Positions 33,451-41,982 of a DNA stretch of 64,000 nt are shown piece by piece. The stretch is from Chitinophagales bacterium. Its GTDB lineage: Bacteria; Bacteroidota; Bacteroidia; Chitinophagales; JADIYW01. Location: NCBI GenBank assembly GCA_023957245.1, contig JAMLHJ010000001.1, forward strand, positions 1 through 64,000, read 5' to 3'. The position numbers and the translations under genes were made by a program. Under the pieces are notes generated by a model that was given only the letters and a program-made list of their open reading frames with translations, had not been told where the DNA came from and did not search any database. The stretch's first letter is position 1; each line of letters opens with the position of its first letter.

Positions 33451-34377
33451 ATGTATCAGATGTTAGACATAAGCAAGCAAGCGGTTCATAAAAGTCGCAA
33501 ACGGCAAGAATTGTTTGATATGGAATTAAATGATTTAATACATCAAGTAGATGTAATCAGAACAGATCATCCGGGATGTGGGGTGGAGAAGTTATACAAA
33601 GCACTTCTGCCTAAAACAATGGGCAGAGACAAGTTTTGTGAAGTTTTTATGGAATTGGGCTACCGTGTCAAAGCGATGAAAAACTATACTAGAACAACAA
33701 TTCCAGCGTGGTTTGATTATCCCAATCTCATAGAAGGAATGCAGGTAACCAGACCTTATCAGGTACTGCAAAGCGATATTACTTATTTTGACATAAACGG
33801 TAAGTTTTATTATCTGGTCTTTATCATTGACGTTTATACACGAGAGATTTTGGGATATAACGTCGGAGATAATTTGAGGACACAATGCAACATTAATGCG
33901 CTGAAAATGGCTTTAAGTAAAATACCGACACAATGCTTAGAAAACATGATTCACCACTCCGACAGAGGCTCTCAGTATGGCAGTAAGGAATATGTTCGGC
34001 TATTAAAAAGTAATGGCATAAGGGTCAGTATGGGTGAAATAGCACAGGATAATGCTTTTGCTGAAAGGATTAATGGAACAATTAAGAACGAATACCTTAA
34101 GCATTGGCACATCCCGGATTTTAAAACCCTGAAAAAGAAAACAAAAAAAGCGGTCAACCATTATAACAAATCACGGTTGCACCTTGCCTTTAATAATGAG
34201 TACTCTCCTTTGGAGTTTAAAGAAACTTTGTTAGATTTGGACAACCAAGAAAGACCGAAGGTGATTATTTATGCCGAAGGTAATTATAAAGTTAAGGTGG
34301 CATCGAGCCACCTTAACTTTAAACCAAGAAAAGAACCAAAGGCTCATAATTGTCCGATGGTTATTATAGATAAATAA
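33451..34377 (+). CDS. IS3-family transposase OrfB (DDE domain)
   Basis: 308 aa from the first ATG; made mainly as the C-terminal part of OrfAB. An RNase-H-type DDE catalytic domain is complete: VLQSDITYF (first Asp), MIHHSDRGSQYGS (second Asp) and DNAFAERINGTIKNEYL (Glu), then the C-terminal KTKKAVNHYNKSRLHLAF helix. Intact, so the element could be active. Confidence 0.92.
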   Translation: MYQMLDISKQAVHKSRKRQELFDMELNDLIHQVDVIRTDHPGCGVEKLYKALLPKTMGRDKFCEVFMELGYRVKAMKNYTRTTIPAWFDYPNLIEGMQVTRPYQVLQSDITYFDINGKFYYLVFIIDVYTREILGYNVGDNLRTQCNINALKMALSKIPTQCLENMIHHSDRGSQYGSKEYVRLLKSNGIRVSMGEIAQDNAFAERINGTIKNEYLKHWHIPDFKTLKKKTKKAVNHYNKSRLHLAFNNEYSPLEFKETLLDLDNQERPKVIIYAEGNYKVKVASSHLNFKPRKEPKAHNCPMVIIDK

Positions 34378-34426
34378 ATGAATTATTAACCAAAACGGTC
34401 AACCCTATTTAGGGAAGCTCATAATT

Positions 34427-34503
34427 CCATTGTCTTGACTCTTGATTCTTGACTCTTGATTCTTGACTCTTGATTCTTGATTCTTGATTCTTGATTCTTG
34501 GCT
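34427..34503. repeat. Short tandem repeats after the IS3-family element
   Basis: About ten TTGA(C/T)TCTTGATTC-type units (7- and 14-nt periodicity) lie between the IS and the next gene. There are no spacers, so it is not a CRISPR array. Confidence 0.8.
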
Positions 34504-34504
34504 C

Positions 34505-36100
34505 TTAAAGTTTTTGAACCTTGAAATTTGTTACCTGTCCTACTATCTCTACTTGCAAAATATATGTTCCTGCGGCTACTCCTCTCAGAGATAATCTATC
34601 CGTACTTTGTGCACTGAGCAGATATTGTCCCATCATATTGAGTAGTACTGCTCTATCAAATGGTTTGGACACTATCAATATATCATCTGTCGGGTTGGGA
34701 TATACACTTAAATCTCCTTGTGATTCGTCTGTCAACTGAGCTGTTACTACATTGGAAAGTGTATGGGTATCATCATAGTCGATAAGTCGTAATTGATAGT
34801 AATAGAGGATATTATCTTCTACATTTTCATCTGTAAAATAATATTGTTGAGGTGTATTGGAATTGCCATGCGCAGAGACTGTGCCTATCTTCTCAAAGGT
34901 CTTAGCATCGGTAGAGCGTAACACTTCAAATCTATCTGCATTCTTCTCCGAAGCTGTCGTCCATTGAAGTTCTATCTGGTGTAGCTCCTCATTGGCTGTA
35001 GCGGTGAGGTTTGTCAGCTCTACAGGCAAAGGATAGAATGTCCCTGTAGCAAGTGCTAGCAATCCTCCTCCCTCATAGATGCCTCCTGGAACAGTATCTC
35101 TCGTTCTTGTCCAGTCCGTATATAAACAGAAATTGTCTGATATAGGCAAATCTTCTACATCTTCTACATTGGTGATATCAAACCATGCGTTGCTGGGTAC
35201 AGTCCCAGGTACTCTAAGTACTCTTCTTGGCCCTACCACATCCATTCCACTTAGTTGCATATAACAAGTAGGATTAAATACTTCTACAAAATACTGTGAA
35301 GAAGCATTAGGGGTAGAAATATCCCAATAATGGTCTGTCAGACATTCAAACATCACGCTGCCTGAAAAGGCTCCTGATATACAGCCTGTCCCATAAGGAA
35401 CAGATTCAAATCCTGAACTATACACTCTCACATAGCTAGCAGGTAAGGGTGTAGCACTCGGCGTTCCATTCACCACTCTCAATCCCACATAGCCACTCTG
35501 TGCACTTATTGGATAATAATCCATCAAACGATACTTGGCTATATCACTCCCTACGGGCAATGCATATTTATGGATAGTCTGCACTGCTCGTTTCAGTGTA
35601 CCGTGCTGGCTATTGACATTAAAAAATCTTGTCGAATCATAATTTTTTATGGCGGTATCTGCATAGCTCATTATTCTAGCGGTATCTGCACTAGGAAACT
35701 GTACTTTGCCTGCATTGCTTCCAAAGTCAAAAGTACGCATCTCCCAATCTGAGCCTAGGATTATATCTGTATTGGCGGGCTGGACTTTAAATACATTTCC
35801 TAGATAAGAATTAGTATGTACTCCCGTTATCGTCTGATTGCTATTGCCTTTTAAAATCTCATATCCATCAGAAGTGATAATTCCCAAATTGGAAATATCT
35901 CCAGATATATGCATAGTACCTGAATTATTAGATTCACTTATTCCAGATTTGACTATGAAATCATCGATTCCTGTAATATGGGTATTAGCTGTTGACCTTA
36001 ATTTACTATCATTAATGACAATATCTCCTGCATATCCGTTTGGAATATGGCAAGTAGTGAAAAATATAAATAATCCGACGTAATGTATAAATCTATTCAT
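34505..36100 (-). CDS. Secreted protein with T9SS sorting domain
   Basis: 531 aa. A signal peptide (LFIFFTTCHIPNGYA) precedes a beta-rich mature part, then a fibronectin-like stretch typical of Bacteroidota secreted proteins (QLQWTTASEKNADRFEVLRSTD, YYYQLRLIDYD) and a C-terminal T9SS type A signal (LSVYPNPTDDILIVSK, GTYILQVEI) of about 70 residues. It would be exported through the type IX system and attached to the cell surface or released. The substrate-binding part is not recognised. Confidence 0.85.
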   Translation of the reverse strand: MNRFIHYVGLFIFFTTCHIPNGYAGDIVINDSKLRSTANTHITGIDDFIVKSGISESNNSGTMHISGDISNLGIITSDGYEILKGNSNQTITGVHTNSYLGNVFKVQPANTDIILGSDWEMRTFDFGSNAGKVQFPSADTARIMSYADTAIKNYDSTRFFNVNSQHGTLKRAVQTIHKYALPVGSDIAKYRLMDYYPISAQSGYVGLRVVNGTPSATPLPASYVRVYSSGFESVPYGTGCISGAFSGSVMFECLTDHYWDISTPNASSQYFVEVFNPTCYMQLSGMDVVGPRRVLRVPGTVPSNAWFDITNVEDVEDLPISDNFCLYTDWTRTRDTVPGGIYEGGGLLALATGTFYPLPVELTNLTATANEELHQIELQWTTASEKNADRFEVLRSTDAKTFEKIGTVSAHGNSNTPQQYYFTDENVEDNILYYYQLRLIDYDDTHTLSNVVTAQLTDESQGDLSVYPNPTDDILIVSKPFDRAVLLNMMGQYLLSAQSTDRLSLRGVAAGTYILQVEIVGQVTNFKVQKL

Positions 36101-36446
36101 AAGCCATTGGATAAATTTATTTATAATTAAGCATTAATTTTTACTGTTGAAATATTAACAACTTTAATAGTAGTATAATTCCAAAACAAATTAATAAAAT
36201 TACAATACAAGCACAAGAGTTTTGAAAAATATTTTTTAGAAAAAGTACAATGTATATTATTGATAGTCTAACTTATACGTATTTATATTATCATAGAATT
36301 TGTATTAAATATTGATTTTTTACTGCATTAAATTTTTCTATTAAATCGAAGCATGAAAATATAAAACTCTAAGTTCAATTATCAAATGCAACACATTATG
36401 CAATGTATTAAAGAATTTGAATTGGATTGAAAAAAATAGAAAAAAA
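36101..36446. other. AT-rich intergenic stretch upstream of the trp promoter
   Basis: About 345 nt. It contains short inverted motifs such as TTGAAATATTAACAA-like AT runs, but no gene, tRNA or clear binding site was seen. It separates divergent transcription units. Confidence 0.4.
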
Positions 36447-36477
36447 TTTTGATTTTAATATGCAAATACTAAATTTG
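36447..36477 (+). promoter_or_regulatory. Promoter of the trp operon
   Basis: TTTTG (36447-36451) and TAAATTTG (36470-36477) are spaced by 18 nt, close to the Bacteroidota -33/-7 consensus. Transcription would start about 36483, 10 nt before the leader ORF. Confidence 0.75.
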
Positions 36478-36492
36478 TCTTAGAAAATAAAA

Positions 36493-36543
36493 ATGAGACA
36501 AAATAATACAATTCAAGCATGGTGGTGGAACTTACCTTCTTAG
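36493..36543 (+). CDS. trpL: trp leader peptide
   Basis: 16 codons, MRQNNTIQAWWWNLPS, ending TAG. Three consecutive Trp codons (TGG TGG TGG, 36520-36528) just before the stop are the hallmark of ribosome-mediated trp attenuation. It starts 10 nt after the inferred transcription start and is followed by a terminator hairpin 33 nt after the stop, 74 nt before trpE. The anthranilate synthase genes follow directly, so the regulatory logic is complete. Confidence 0.93.
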   Translation: MRQNNTIQAWWWNLPS

Positions 36544-36575
36544 GTGGGCTTGAAGAAGTATGTAAATATATTATT

Positions 36576-36606
36576 AAAAGGCTCGCATAAAGTGAGCCTT
36601 TTTTTA
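36576..36606 (+). terminator. trp attenuator terminator
   Basis: AAAGGCTC (36577-36584) pairs with GAGCCTTT (36594-36601), 9-nt loop, followed by a T-run. CTTCTT (36535-36540) and AAGAAG (36553-36558) offer an upstream alternative pairing, though I did not work out the antiterminator fully. Confidence 0.88.
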
Positions 36607-36616
36607 TTGAAAAAAT

Positions 36617-38026
36617 ATGAAAATGAAACGATATCAATTGCATGTGCATACAAAACAAATACTGGCAGATACGCTGACGCCTGTGAGTATTTATTTGGCA
36701 TTGAGAGATCAATTTCCAAATACTATCATGTTGGAAAGTTCTGATTATCACGGCACTGAGCATACCTACTCCTATATCTGCGTGCAAGCAATAGCTGGAT
36801 TCAAAATAGTAAATGATATATTTTACGCACAATTACCAGATACCGAGTATGAACATGCTGTAACCCATGAAAACACAGTTGCTTCTATTGAAGAATTTAA
36901 AGGAATGTTTGAATCTGTATGCAAAGAACAATTGGCTTTTATTCATAAGGGCTTATTTGGATATATGACTTATAGTTCTGTTCATCTTATGGAAGATATC
37001 AAGTTGCAAAATGACGACAACGAGATTCCTACTATGGTTTATAATGCATATAGATATATCATAGCTATCAACCATTCCAATCATCAACTCCACTTGGTAA
37101 CAACTACTGTCAATAATGAAGAATTAGATACTTTAGAAGTAGATAATATTGTTCAAGCCATCAAGAAGAACAAACAACCGATTTATGATTTCAAACGTAA
37201 TGGTGAAAAGACTTCTAATTTAAAAAATGAAGATTTTATAGAAATGGTGAAGCGAGGAATTGGTCATTGCTATCGTGGTGATGTCTTTCAGATTGTTTTA
37301 GCTAGAAAATTTCATCAAAAATTCAAAGGAGATGATTTTCAAGTATATAGAGCTTTACGTTCTATCAACCCATCACCCTATTTATTTTATTTTGATATGG
37401 GTTCATATAGGATATTTGGTTCTTCTCCTGAAGCTCAATTGGTGATCAATGAAGATAAAGTATCTATTTTCCCAATTGCAGGAACATTCAGGAGGTCAGG
37501 AGATGATGCCAAAGACGCAGAAATCGCCCAACAGTTATCAGAAGATCCTAAAGAAAATGCAGAGCATACAATGCTAGTAGATTTGGCGAGAAATGATTTG
37601 AGTCGCTGTGGAACTGATGTCAAAGTAGATGTTTATAAAGAGATACAATATTTTTCACACGTGATACATTTAGTATCTAAAGTAAGTGGAAAATTACATC
37701 CAGAAACTTCAAGATTCAGAATGGTAGGAGATACTTTTCCAGCAGGCACTTTAAGTGGTGCTCCCAAATATAGAGCCATGGAATTGATAGATGAAATCGA
37801 AAGTTCTACTCGTAGTTTTTATGGTGGAGCAATTGGACAGATGGATTTTGATGGAAATTTTAACCATGCAATTATTATCAGAAGTTTTCTGAGTAAAGAC
37901 AATACTTTAACATTCCAAGCAGGGGCTGGAGTGGTGGCAGATTCCCAACCAGAAAATGAATTACAAGAAGTAGAAAACAAGCTCATGGCACTGAATAAGG
38001 CCATTATTTTAGCAGAAAAATTATAA
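36617..38026 (+). CDS. trpE: Anthranilate synthase component I
   Basis: 469 aa. Converts chorismate and ammonia (from TrpG) to anthranilate, the first step of tryptophan synthesis. The chorismate-binding domain is complete: SPYLFYFDMG, FGSSPEAQLV, PIAGTFRR, EHTMLVDLARNDLSRC, GTLSGAPKYRAMELIDEIE and FYGGAIGQMDF. The N-terminal MLESSD corresponds to the LLES Trp-feedback site. It begins after the attenuator and is 3 nt ahead of trpG. An alternative ATG is 6 nt downstream. Confidence 0.95.
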   Translation: MKMKRYQLHVHTKQILADTLTPVSIYLALRDQFPNTIMLESSDYHGTEHTYSYICVQAIAGFKIVNDIFYAQLPDTEYEHAVTHENTVASIEEFKGMFESVCKEQLAFIHKGLFGYMTYSSVHLMEDIKLQNDDNEIPTMVYNAYRYIIAINHSNHQLHLVTTTVNNEELDTLEVDNIVQAIKKNKQPIYDFKRNGEKTSNLKNEDFIEMVKRGIGHCYRGDVFQIVLARKFHQKFKGDDFQVYRALRSINPSPYLFYFDMGSYRIFGSSPEAQLVINEDKVSIFPIAGTFRRSGDDAKDAEIAQQLSEDPKENAEHTMLVDLARNDLSRCGTDVKVDVYKEIQYFSHVIHLVSKVSGKLHPETSRFRMVGDTFPAGTLSGAPKYRAMELIDEIESSTRSFYGGAIGQMDFDGNFNHAIIIRSFLSKDNTLTFQAGAGVVADSQPENELQEVENKLMALNKAIILAEKL

Positions 38027-38029
38027 GAG

Positions 38030-38593
38030 ATGAAAATTTTAATGTTGGACAACTACGATTCATTTACGTATAATGTCGTGCATATTTTAAAAGAATTGGG
38101 AGCAGATATTGATGTTATCCGAAATGATAAAATCACGGTTGATGAAGTAGCAAAATATGACAAAATTGTACTTTCTCCTGGACCTGGACTTCCAGAAGAA
38201 GCAGGAATTATGATGGCTCTACTTGAGCGATATGCAACAAATAAACCTATTTTGGGAATTTGTTTGGGTCACCAAGCAATAGGTCAATATTTTGGAGCAG
38301 AGCTATACAATGTAGGCGAAGTGATACATGGTAAAGCCAAAAATACAATAGTGGTTTCTGAAGATATTTTATTCAAAGAGCTACCCAAAGAATTTATTTC
38401 TGGAAGATATCATTCATGGGCTATAAAAAATCTTCCTGATTGCCTTGAATTGACAGCTACTGATGAAAGAGGGGTTGTACAAGCTATCCAACACAAATCT
38501 TATCCTGTGCATGGGGTACAATTTCATCCAGAATCTATCATGACAGAATATGGAAAGGAAATACTTGCCAACTGGTTAAATGCGGAGATATAA
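38030..38593 (+). CDS. trpG: Anthranilate synthase component II (glutamine amidotransferase)
   Basis: 187 aa class I amidotransferase that releases ammonia from glutamine for TrpE. The oxyanion loop is SPGPGLPEEAG, the catalytic Cys78 is in GICLGHQAIG, and His/Glu lie in GVQFHPESIMTE. The stop codon overlaps the trpD start by 1 nt (TAATG), indicating translational coupling. Confidence 0.95.
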   Translation: MKILMLDNYDSFTYNVVHILKELGADIDVIRNDKITVDEVAKYDKIVLSPGPGLPEEAGIMMALLERYATNKPILGICLGHQAIGQYFGAELYNVGEVIHGKAKNTIVVSEDILFKELPKEFISGRYHSWAIKNLPDCLELTATDERGVVQAIQHKSYPVHGVQFHPESIMTEYGKEILANWLNAEI

Positions 38594-39576
38594 TGAAAGA
38601 GATATTACATCAATTGTATGCAGGAGAAATCTTACGTGAAGATCAGATATATGAGCTAATGAAACAAATTGGCGAAGGAGCTTATTCTGATATTGAAATT
38701 GCCGCTTTCTTATCCGCTTTAAATATGCGTTCAATAGGAGTCGATGAATTGCGAGGTCTGAGACGTGCATTGCTCGATTTATGTATTGCAGTAGATTTAG
38801 GAGGATTAGAAACTATTGATATGTGTGGAACGGGAGGTGACGGTAAAAATACTTTTAACATTTCTACTTTATCTGCTTTTGTAGTTGCAGGTGCTGGAAT
38901 TCCTGTAACAAAACATGGCAACTATGCTGTTTCATCTGGTTGTGGCTCTTCAAATATTTTGGAAGCATTAGGAGTCAAATTTGGCAATCATCCAGACATT
39001 ATCAAAAGGCAATTAGATGAAGCAAATATCTCAATCCTACATGCTCCTCTTTTTCATCCTGCAATGAAACATGTTGCACCTGCACGAAAAAATATGCGTG
39101 TAAAAACTGTTTTCAATATTTTAGGTCCACTTTCTAATCCTTGCAGACCAGCAGTGCAAGTAGCGGGTGTTTATAGCTTGGAAGTAGGAAGGTTGTATTA
39201 TTATTTGTTGCAAGATAGTACTGACCGTTTTTCAGTCGTACATGCATTAGATGGTTATGATGAGATATCTTTAACTGGAGAGGTAAAACTATTTTCTGCT
39301 CACGGTGAACAATGTTTTTCACCACGTGATATTGGATTCAAAGCATTGCACGCAAACGACTTAGCTGTTAACGGTGGAGTAGATGATTCTAAAGCTATTT
39401 TTTTAGATATTATCAATGGTGGTGGAACTGAAGCACAAAAAAATGTTGTCTATGCCAACGCTGGTTTGGGTATATCTACTTTTAAAAAAATCAGTCTTTC
39501 AGATGGTATTGCTGAAGCTAAAGAAAGTTTAAAAAGTGGGAAAGCAAAAGAATGTTTGCTGAAGCTGATTAAGTAA
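38593..39576 (+). CDS. trpD: Anthranilate phosphoribosyltransferase
   Basis: 327 aa. Joins anthranilate and PRPP. The PRPP-binding motif DMCGTGGDGKNTFNIST, the anthranilate-site KHGNYAVSSGCGSSN, and VFNILGPLSNPC are intact. It is the last gene of the visible operon: trpC, trpF, trpB and trpA, often next, are absent, and the operon stops at a repeat tract and an IS element. The protein is full-length, so the break is at the operon level only. Confidence 0.95.
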   Translation: MKEILHQLYAGEILREDQIYELMKQIGEGAYSDIEIAAFLSALNMRSIGVDELRGLRRALLDLCIAVDLGGLETIDMCGTGGDGKNTFNISTLSAFVVAGAGIPVTKHGNYAVSSGCGSSNILEALGVKFGNHPDIIKRQLDEANISILHAPLFHPAMKHVAPARKNMRVKTVFNILGPLSNPCRPAVQVAGVYSLEVGRLYYYLLQDSTDRFSVVHALDGYDEISLTGEVKLFSAHGEQCFSPRDIGFKALHANDLAVNGGVDDSKAIFLDIINGGGTEAQKNVVYANAGLGISTFKKISLSDGIAEAKESLKSGKAKECLLKLIK

Positions 39577-39581
39577 TTTGG

Positions 39582-39760
39582 GTAGTGGGTAGTGGGTAGT
39601 GAGTAGTGGGTAGTGAGTAGTGGGTAGTGGGTATTGAGATGTGAGAACGATGGACGATGGTCAATAGACGATGGTCAAGTTACGAATGAAAACGCTGTTG
39701 ATTGAGGTTCTAGAAATTCAACCGCAAAGGATGCAAAGTTTTACGCAAAGTTCACGAAGA
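39582..39760. repeat. Tandem and dispersed repeats between trpD and the second IS
   Basis: GGGTAGTGGGTAGTG/GAGTAGT units (39582-39630), GACGATGGTCAA units (39651-39678), and a CGCAAAGGATGCAAAG/ACGCAAAGTTCACG unit (39724-39757) of a type that also appears, inverted, near 30362-30403. No gene. Confidence 0.65.
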
Positions 39761-41657
39761 TTAACCCAACTTGCGCATCAATCAGGCGGAATTCCCCATT
39801 TACTGTGGGTTTCATTTTTTTTGCTTCCGATTTGTGTACTACAGATTTTCTTTTGGTGTAAGGATAGTGTTTTATACATAGAGCATCATAGATTTTCTTC
39901 AAGCCCTCATTTGGATCAGTGCAACGTTTTATCTGTATATATTTATTATAAGTGTTTTGTCCTATAGTCTCCACTATTTTCTGCGTATTGCCTATTCTAA
40001 CGATTTCTGACCAGCTATGCTTGATGTTTTTTGCTTTTAATTGATGCCTTACCGTGTTTACCAACCAATAGGCTAGGATGCCAAGGTGCAGATGAGCCAT
40101 TGTGCTATCGTCCTTTTGATGGTAGATAGGGCGTAAATCTAAGTCTGTTTTTAGGCAGCGGAAACTACTCTCTATCTCTCGTATCGTGTTATAAATATCC
40201 CATAGACTCTTCTCGTCTTTGACATCCAAATCTGTTCTTAAAAAGTAATGATCTATAGTAGATTGCTTCTGCTCGTCTCTGTTCCTATTCTTTTCCCAAT
40301 GGATTTCTGTGGCTATCCTTTTTTGTTTATCTTCTATCACTTCTATATCATACAGTCTTCCCACAGATGGATATTTCTCTTTTGCTCGTCCTATGCGTTC
40401 ATATACTTTGTCTATTCGTTTGACACCACTTTTCTTAGTTACAGCAATCGCTACTTTCTCTAATTCCTCTTCAAACCGTTTCTCAAAAGAGGTTTTCATT
40501 GACTGTTCTTTGAGTGCTTTGGCTGGGCTATTCACTTCCAAAAAATAATCGGTCTGTTCAGATAGGGTCACTGCTTGAAGTTTTATCTCTTGTTTACTTT
40601 TTGTGGTATGGACCACCTGACCATTTTCTTTGGCATGTTCAAAGTCTTTAAGCTTGGTGCGGGTTACACAAACATAATGATAACCCTGCTCTTTTATCAT
40701 CTTCAAATTTTCTTCCGTGGCAATCCCTGCATCCAATACAACGGTAGGTTTATGTGAGGGAAGTGTATGCTTGTGCAGCTTGGTTATCATTTGCTTCAGA
40801 GTATTGCTGTCGGTCATATTGCCTTCATGTATGGCAGTGTACTTAATAAATCCCTCAAGGTTTATTACCATTGCTAGTACAACCAATTTAGCATCTTTTC
40901 TCTTCTCTTTACTCTTGCCGAAAGCTGCTATTTTACTATCTACTTTCCTACCTTCAAAATAAGTATTGGTTAAGTCGTACAAGATGATTTTATCATCTAA
41001 ATTAAACAACTCATTGGTGCGTTTGGATAAGTGTTCTTCTAATTCATCTTTAATAGAATAGAGTTTTAAGGCACTCCTGTAAAGCTTGTCTTTGTTGATA
41101 GATTCAGGGTTATAGTCGGTCAAATCACAAATGGCAGAATTGTCCTCTATCCACCAGCTGGTCTTTAATTCAGATGCTGGATAAACTGCACGACTAATCA
41201 CCTGCGTAGCCGCTAATTGAACACTGTCTTCACGCCAGCCCAACGAGGATAGAAAAGAAGAAAGTTTAAGTTGTTCCCATACTTGTTTGCCTATCCATTC
41301 GGCGCCTATCTCACGTGCCTGCTTGTGACTCATCGTATCGGTATCAATCATTCTATGAGACTTCTCGATATCAACTTTCTTTTCAGTAATGAGTCTGTTC
41401 CAAAGCTCGATTGTAAGTTTCTCTACTATGGAATCCTGCTCTTTAAACAAGGTCTGTTGACCTCCAAGACGTTCCATAATATGTTTACGTGTTTTGTTTA
41501 ATTGTTCGGGGCTTACTTCGGGGAGAAAACCAACATTCAACATTGTTCGATGACAAACTCGGTCGTAAGCATTGCGATAGCTCTCTACCAAACGATAGTA
41601 GCCATCCAATTCTCCAGTTTCAGGGTTTTTCCTTATCGAACTTTTGAAGTACATCAA
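39741..41657 (-). CDS. IS1634-like (IS4-group) transposase
   Basis: 638 aa DDE transposase. Catalytic segments are ILYDLTNTYFEG (first Asp), VVLDAGIATEEN (second Asp) and IREIESSFRCLKTDLDLRPIYH (Glu in the Y(2)R(3)E(6)K-like region). The frame runs through the left inverted repeat, so the last six residues (IFVNFA) and the stop codon come from the flanking repeat DNA at 39741-39760, not from the element. Otherwise intact. Confidence 0.88.
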   Translation of the reverse strand: MMYFKSSIRKNPETGELDGYYRLVESYRNAYDRVCHRTMLNVGFLPEVSPEQLNKTRKHIMERLGGQQTLFKEQDSIVEKLTIELWNRLITEKKVDIEKSHRMIDTDTMSHKQAREIGAEWIGKQVWEQLKLSSFLSSLGWREDSVQLAATQVISRAVYPASELKTSWWIEDNSAICDLTDYNPESINKDKLYRSALKLYSIKDELEEHLSKRTNELFNLDDKIILYDLTNTYFEGRKVDSKIAAFGKSKEKRKDAKLVVLAMVINLEGFIKYTAIHEGNMTDSNTLKQMITKLHKHTLPSHKPTVVLDAGIATEENLKMIKEQGYHYVCVTRTKLKDFEHAKENGQVVHTTKSKQEIKLQAVTLSEQTDYFLEVNSPAKALKEQSMKTSFEKRFEEELEKVAIAVTKKSGVKRIDKVYERIGRAKEKYPSVGRLYDIEVIEDKQKRIATEIHWEKNRNRDEQKQSTIDHYFLRTDLDVKDEKSLWDIYNTIREIESSFRCLKTDLDLRPIYHQKDDSTMAHLHLGILAYWLVNTVRHQLKAKNIKHSWSEIVRIGNTQKIVETIGQNTYNKYIQIKRCTDPNEGLKKIYDALCIKHYPYTKRKSVVHKSEAKKMKPTVNGEFRLIDAQVGLIFVNFA

Positions 41658-41830
41658 AGCAAAGGTCTGTATCCTTGGTTAAAAAGACAACACCCCCCTG
41701 TGTACTACAAACCGATTAATCCCTTTGAGAGTGAAATATTTGGGTTTTATCTGTACCTCCCCACAGGTGTTTTATTGAAAAAAACTGTAAATTATTTTTG
41801 TTTTTGGTAAAAGTGCGCAAGTTGGGTTAA
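39761..41830 (-). mobile_element. IS1634/IS4-type insertion sequence
   Basis: 2070 bp. Perfect 17-bp terminal inverted repeats, TTAACCCAACTTGCGCA at 39761-39777 and its reverse complement at 41814-41830. It carries one intact transposase gene on the minus strand. No obvious target duplication flanks it. It sits in the repeat tract immediately after trpD. Confidence 0.88.
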
Positions 41831-41942
41831 TGAGGAAATGTGGAGATTTGGAGATTCGAAGATGTGGTGAGAGGAAAAATGTAAGATGAATCAAACTTGC
41901 GGTTGAGTGCACTTATAGAAATGCTTATCAAAACCATAGAAA
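41831..41942. repeat. Repeat tract right of the IS
   Basis: GTGGAGATTTGGAGATTCGAAGATG and the following GTGAGAGG/GAAAAATG are close to the reverse complement of 30476-30545. No coding signal. Confidence 0.55.
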
Positions 41943-41982
41943 AAGAAAAAAGCTCTGTTATTTATTCAACGAACGATAAATT

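Larger units (their letters stand above)
32995..34416 (+). mobile_element. IS3-family insertion sequence
   Basis: 1422 bp. Imperfect terminal inverted repeats: left TTCCCTGATATAGGTTGACC from 32995, right (reverse complement) TTCCCTAAATAGGGTTGACC ending at 34416. It contains orfA and orfB in a -1 relation. No clear target duplication is seen, so the exact ends may shift by a few bases. Its insertion lies in the repeat-rich gap between two secreted-protein genes. Confidence 0.8.

Noticed and set aside
34427..34503. CRISPR-like direct repeats
   Set aside because: The units are contiguous 7-14-nt tandem copies with no spacers and no cas genes nearby.
39582..39640. CRISPR or VNTR-type array after trpD
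   Set aside because: Simple GGGTAGT/GAGTAGT tandem units; a low-complexity repeat.
39671..39967. Open frame across the left end of the IS1634-like element
   Set aside because: Spans the inverted repeat and is antisense to the transposase.
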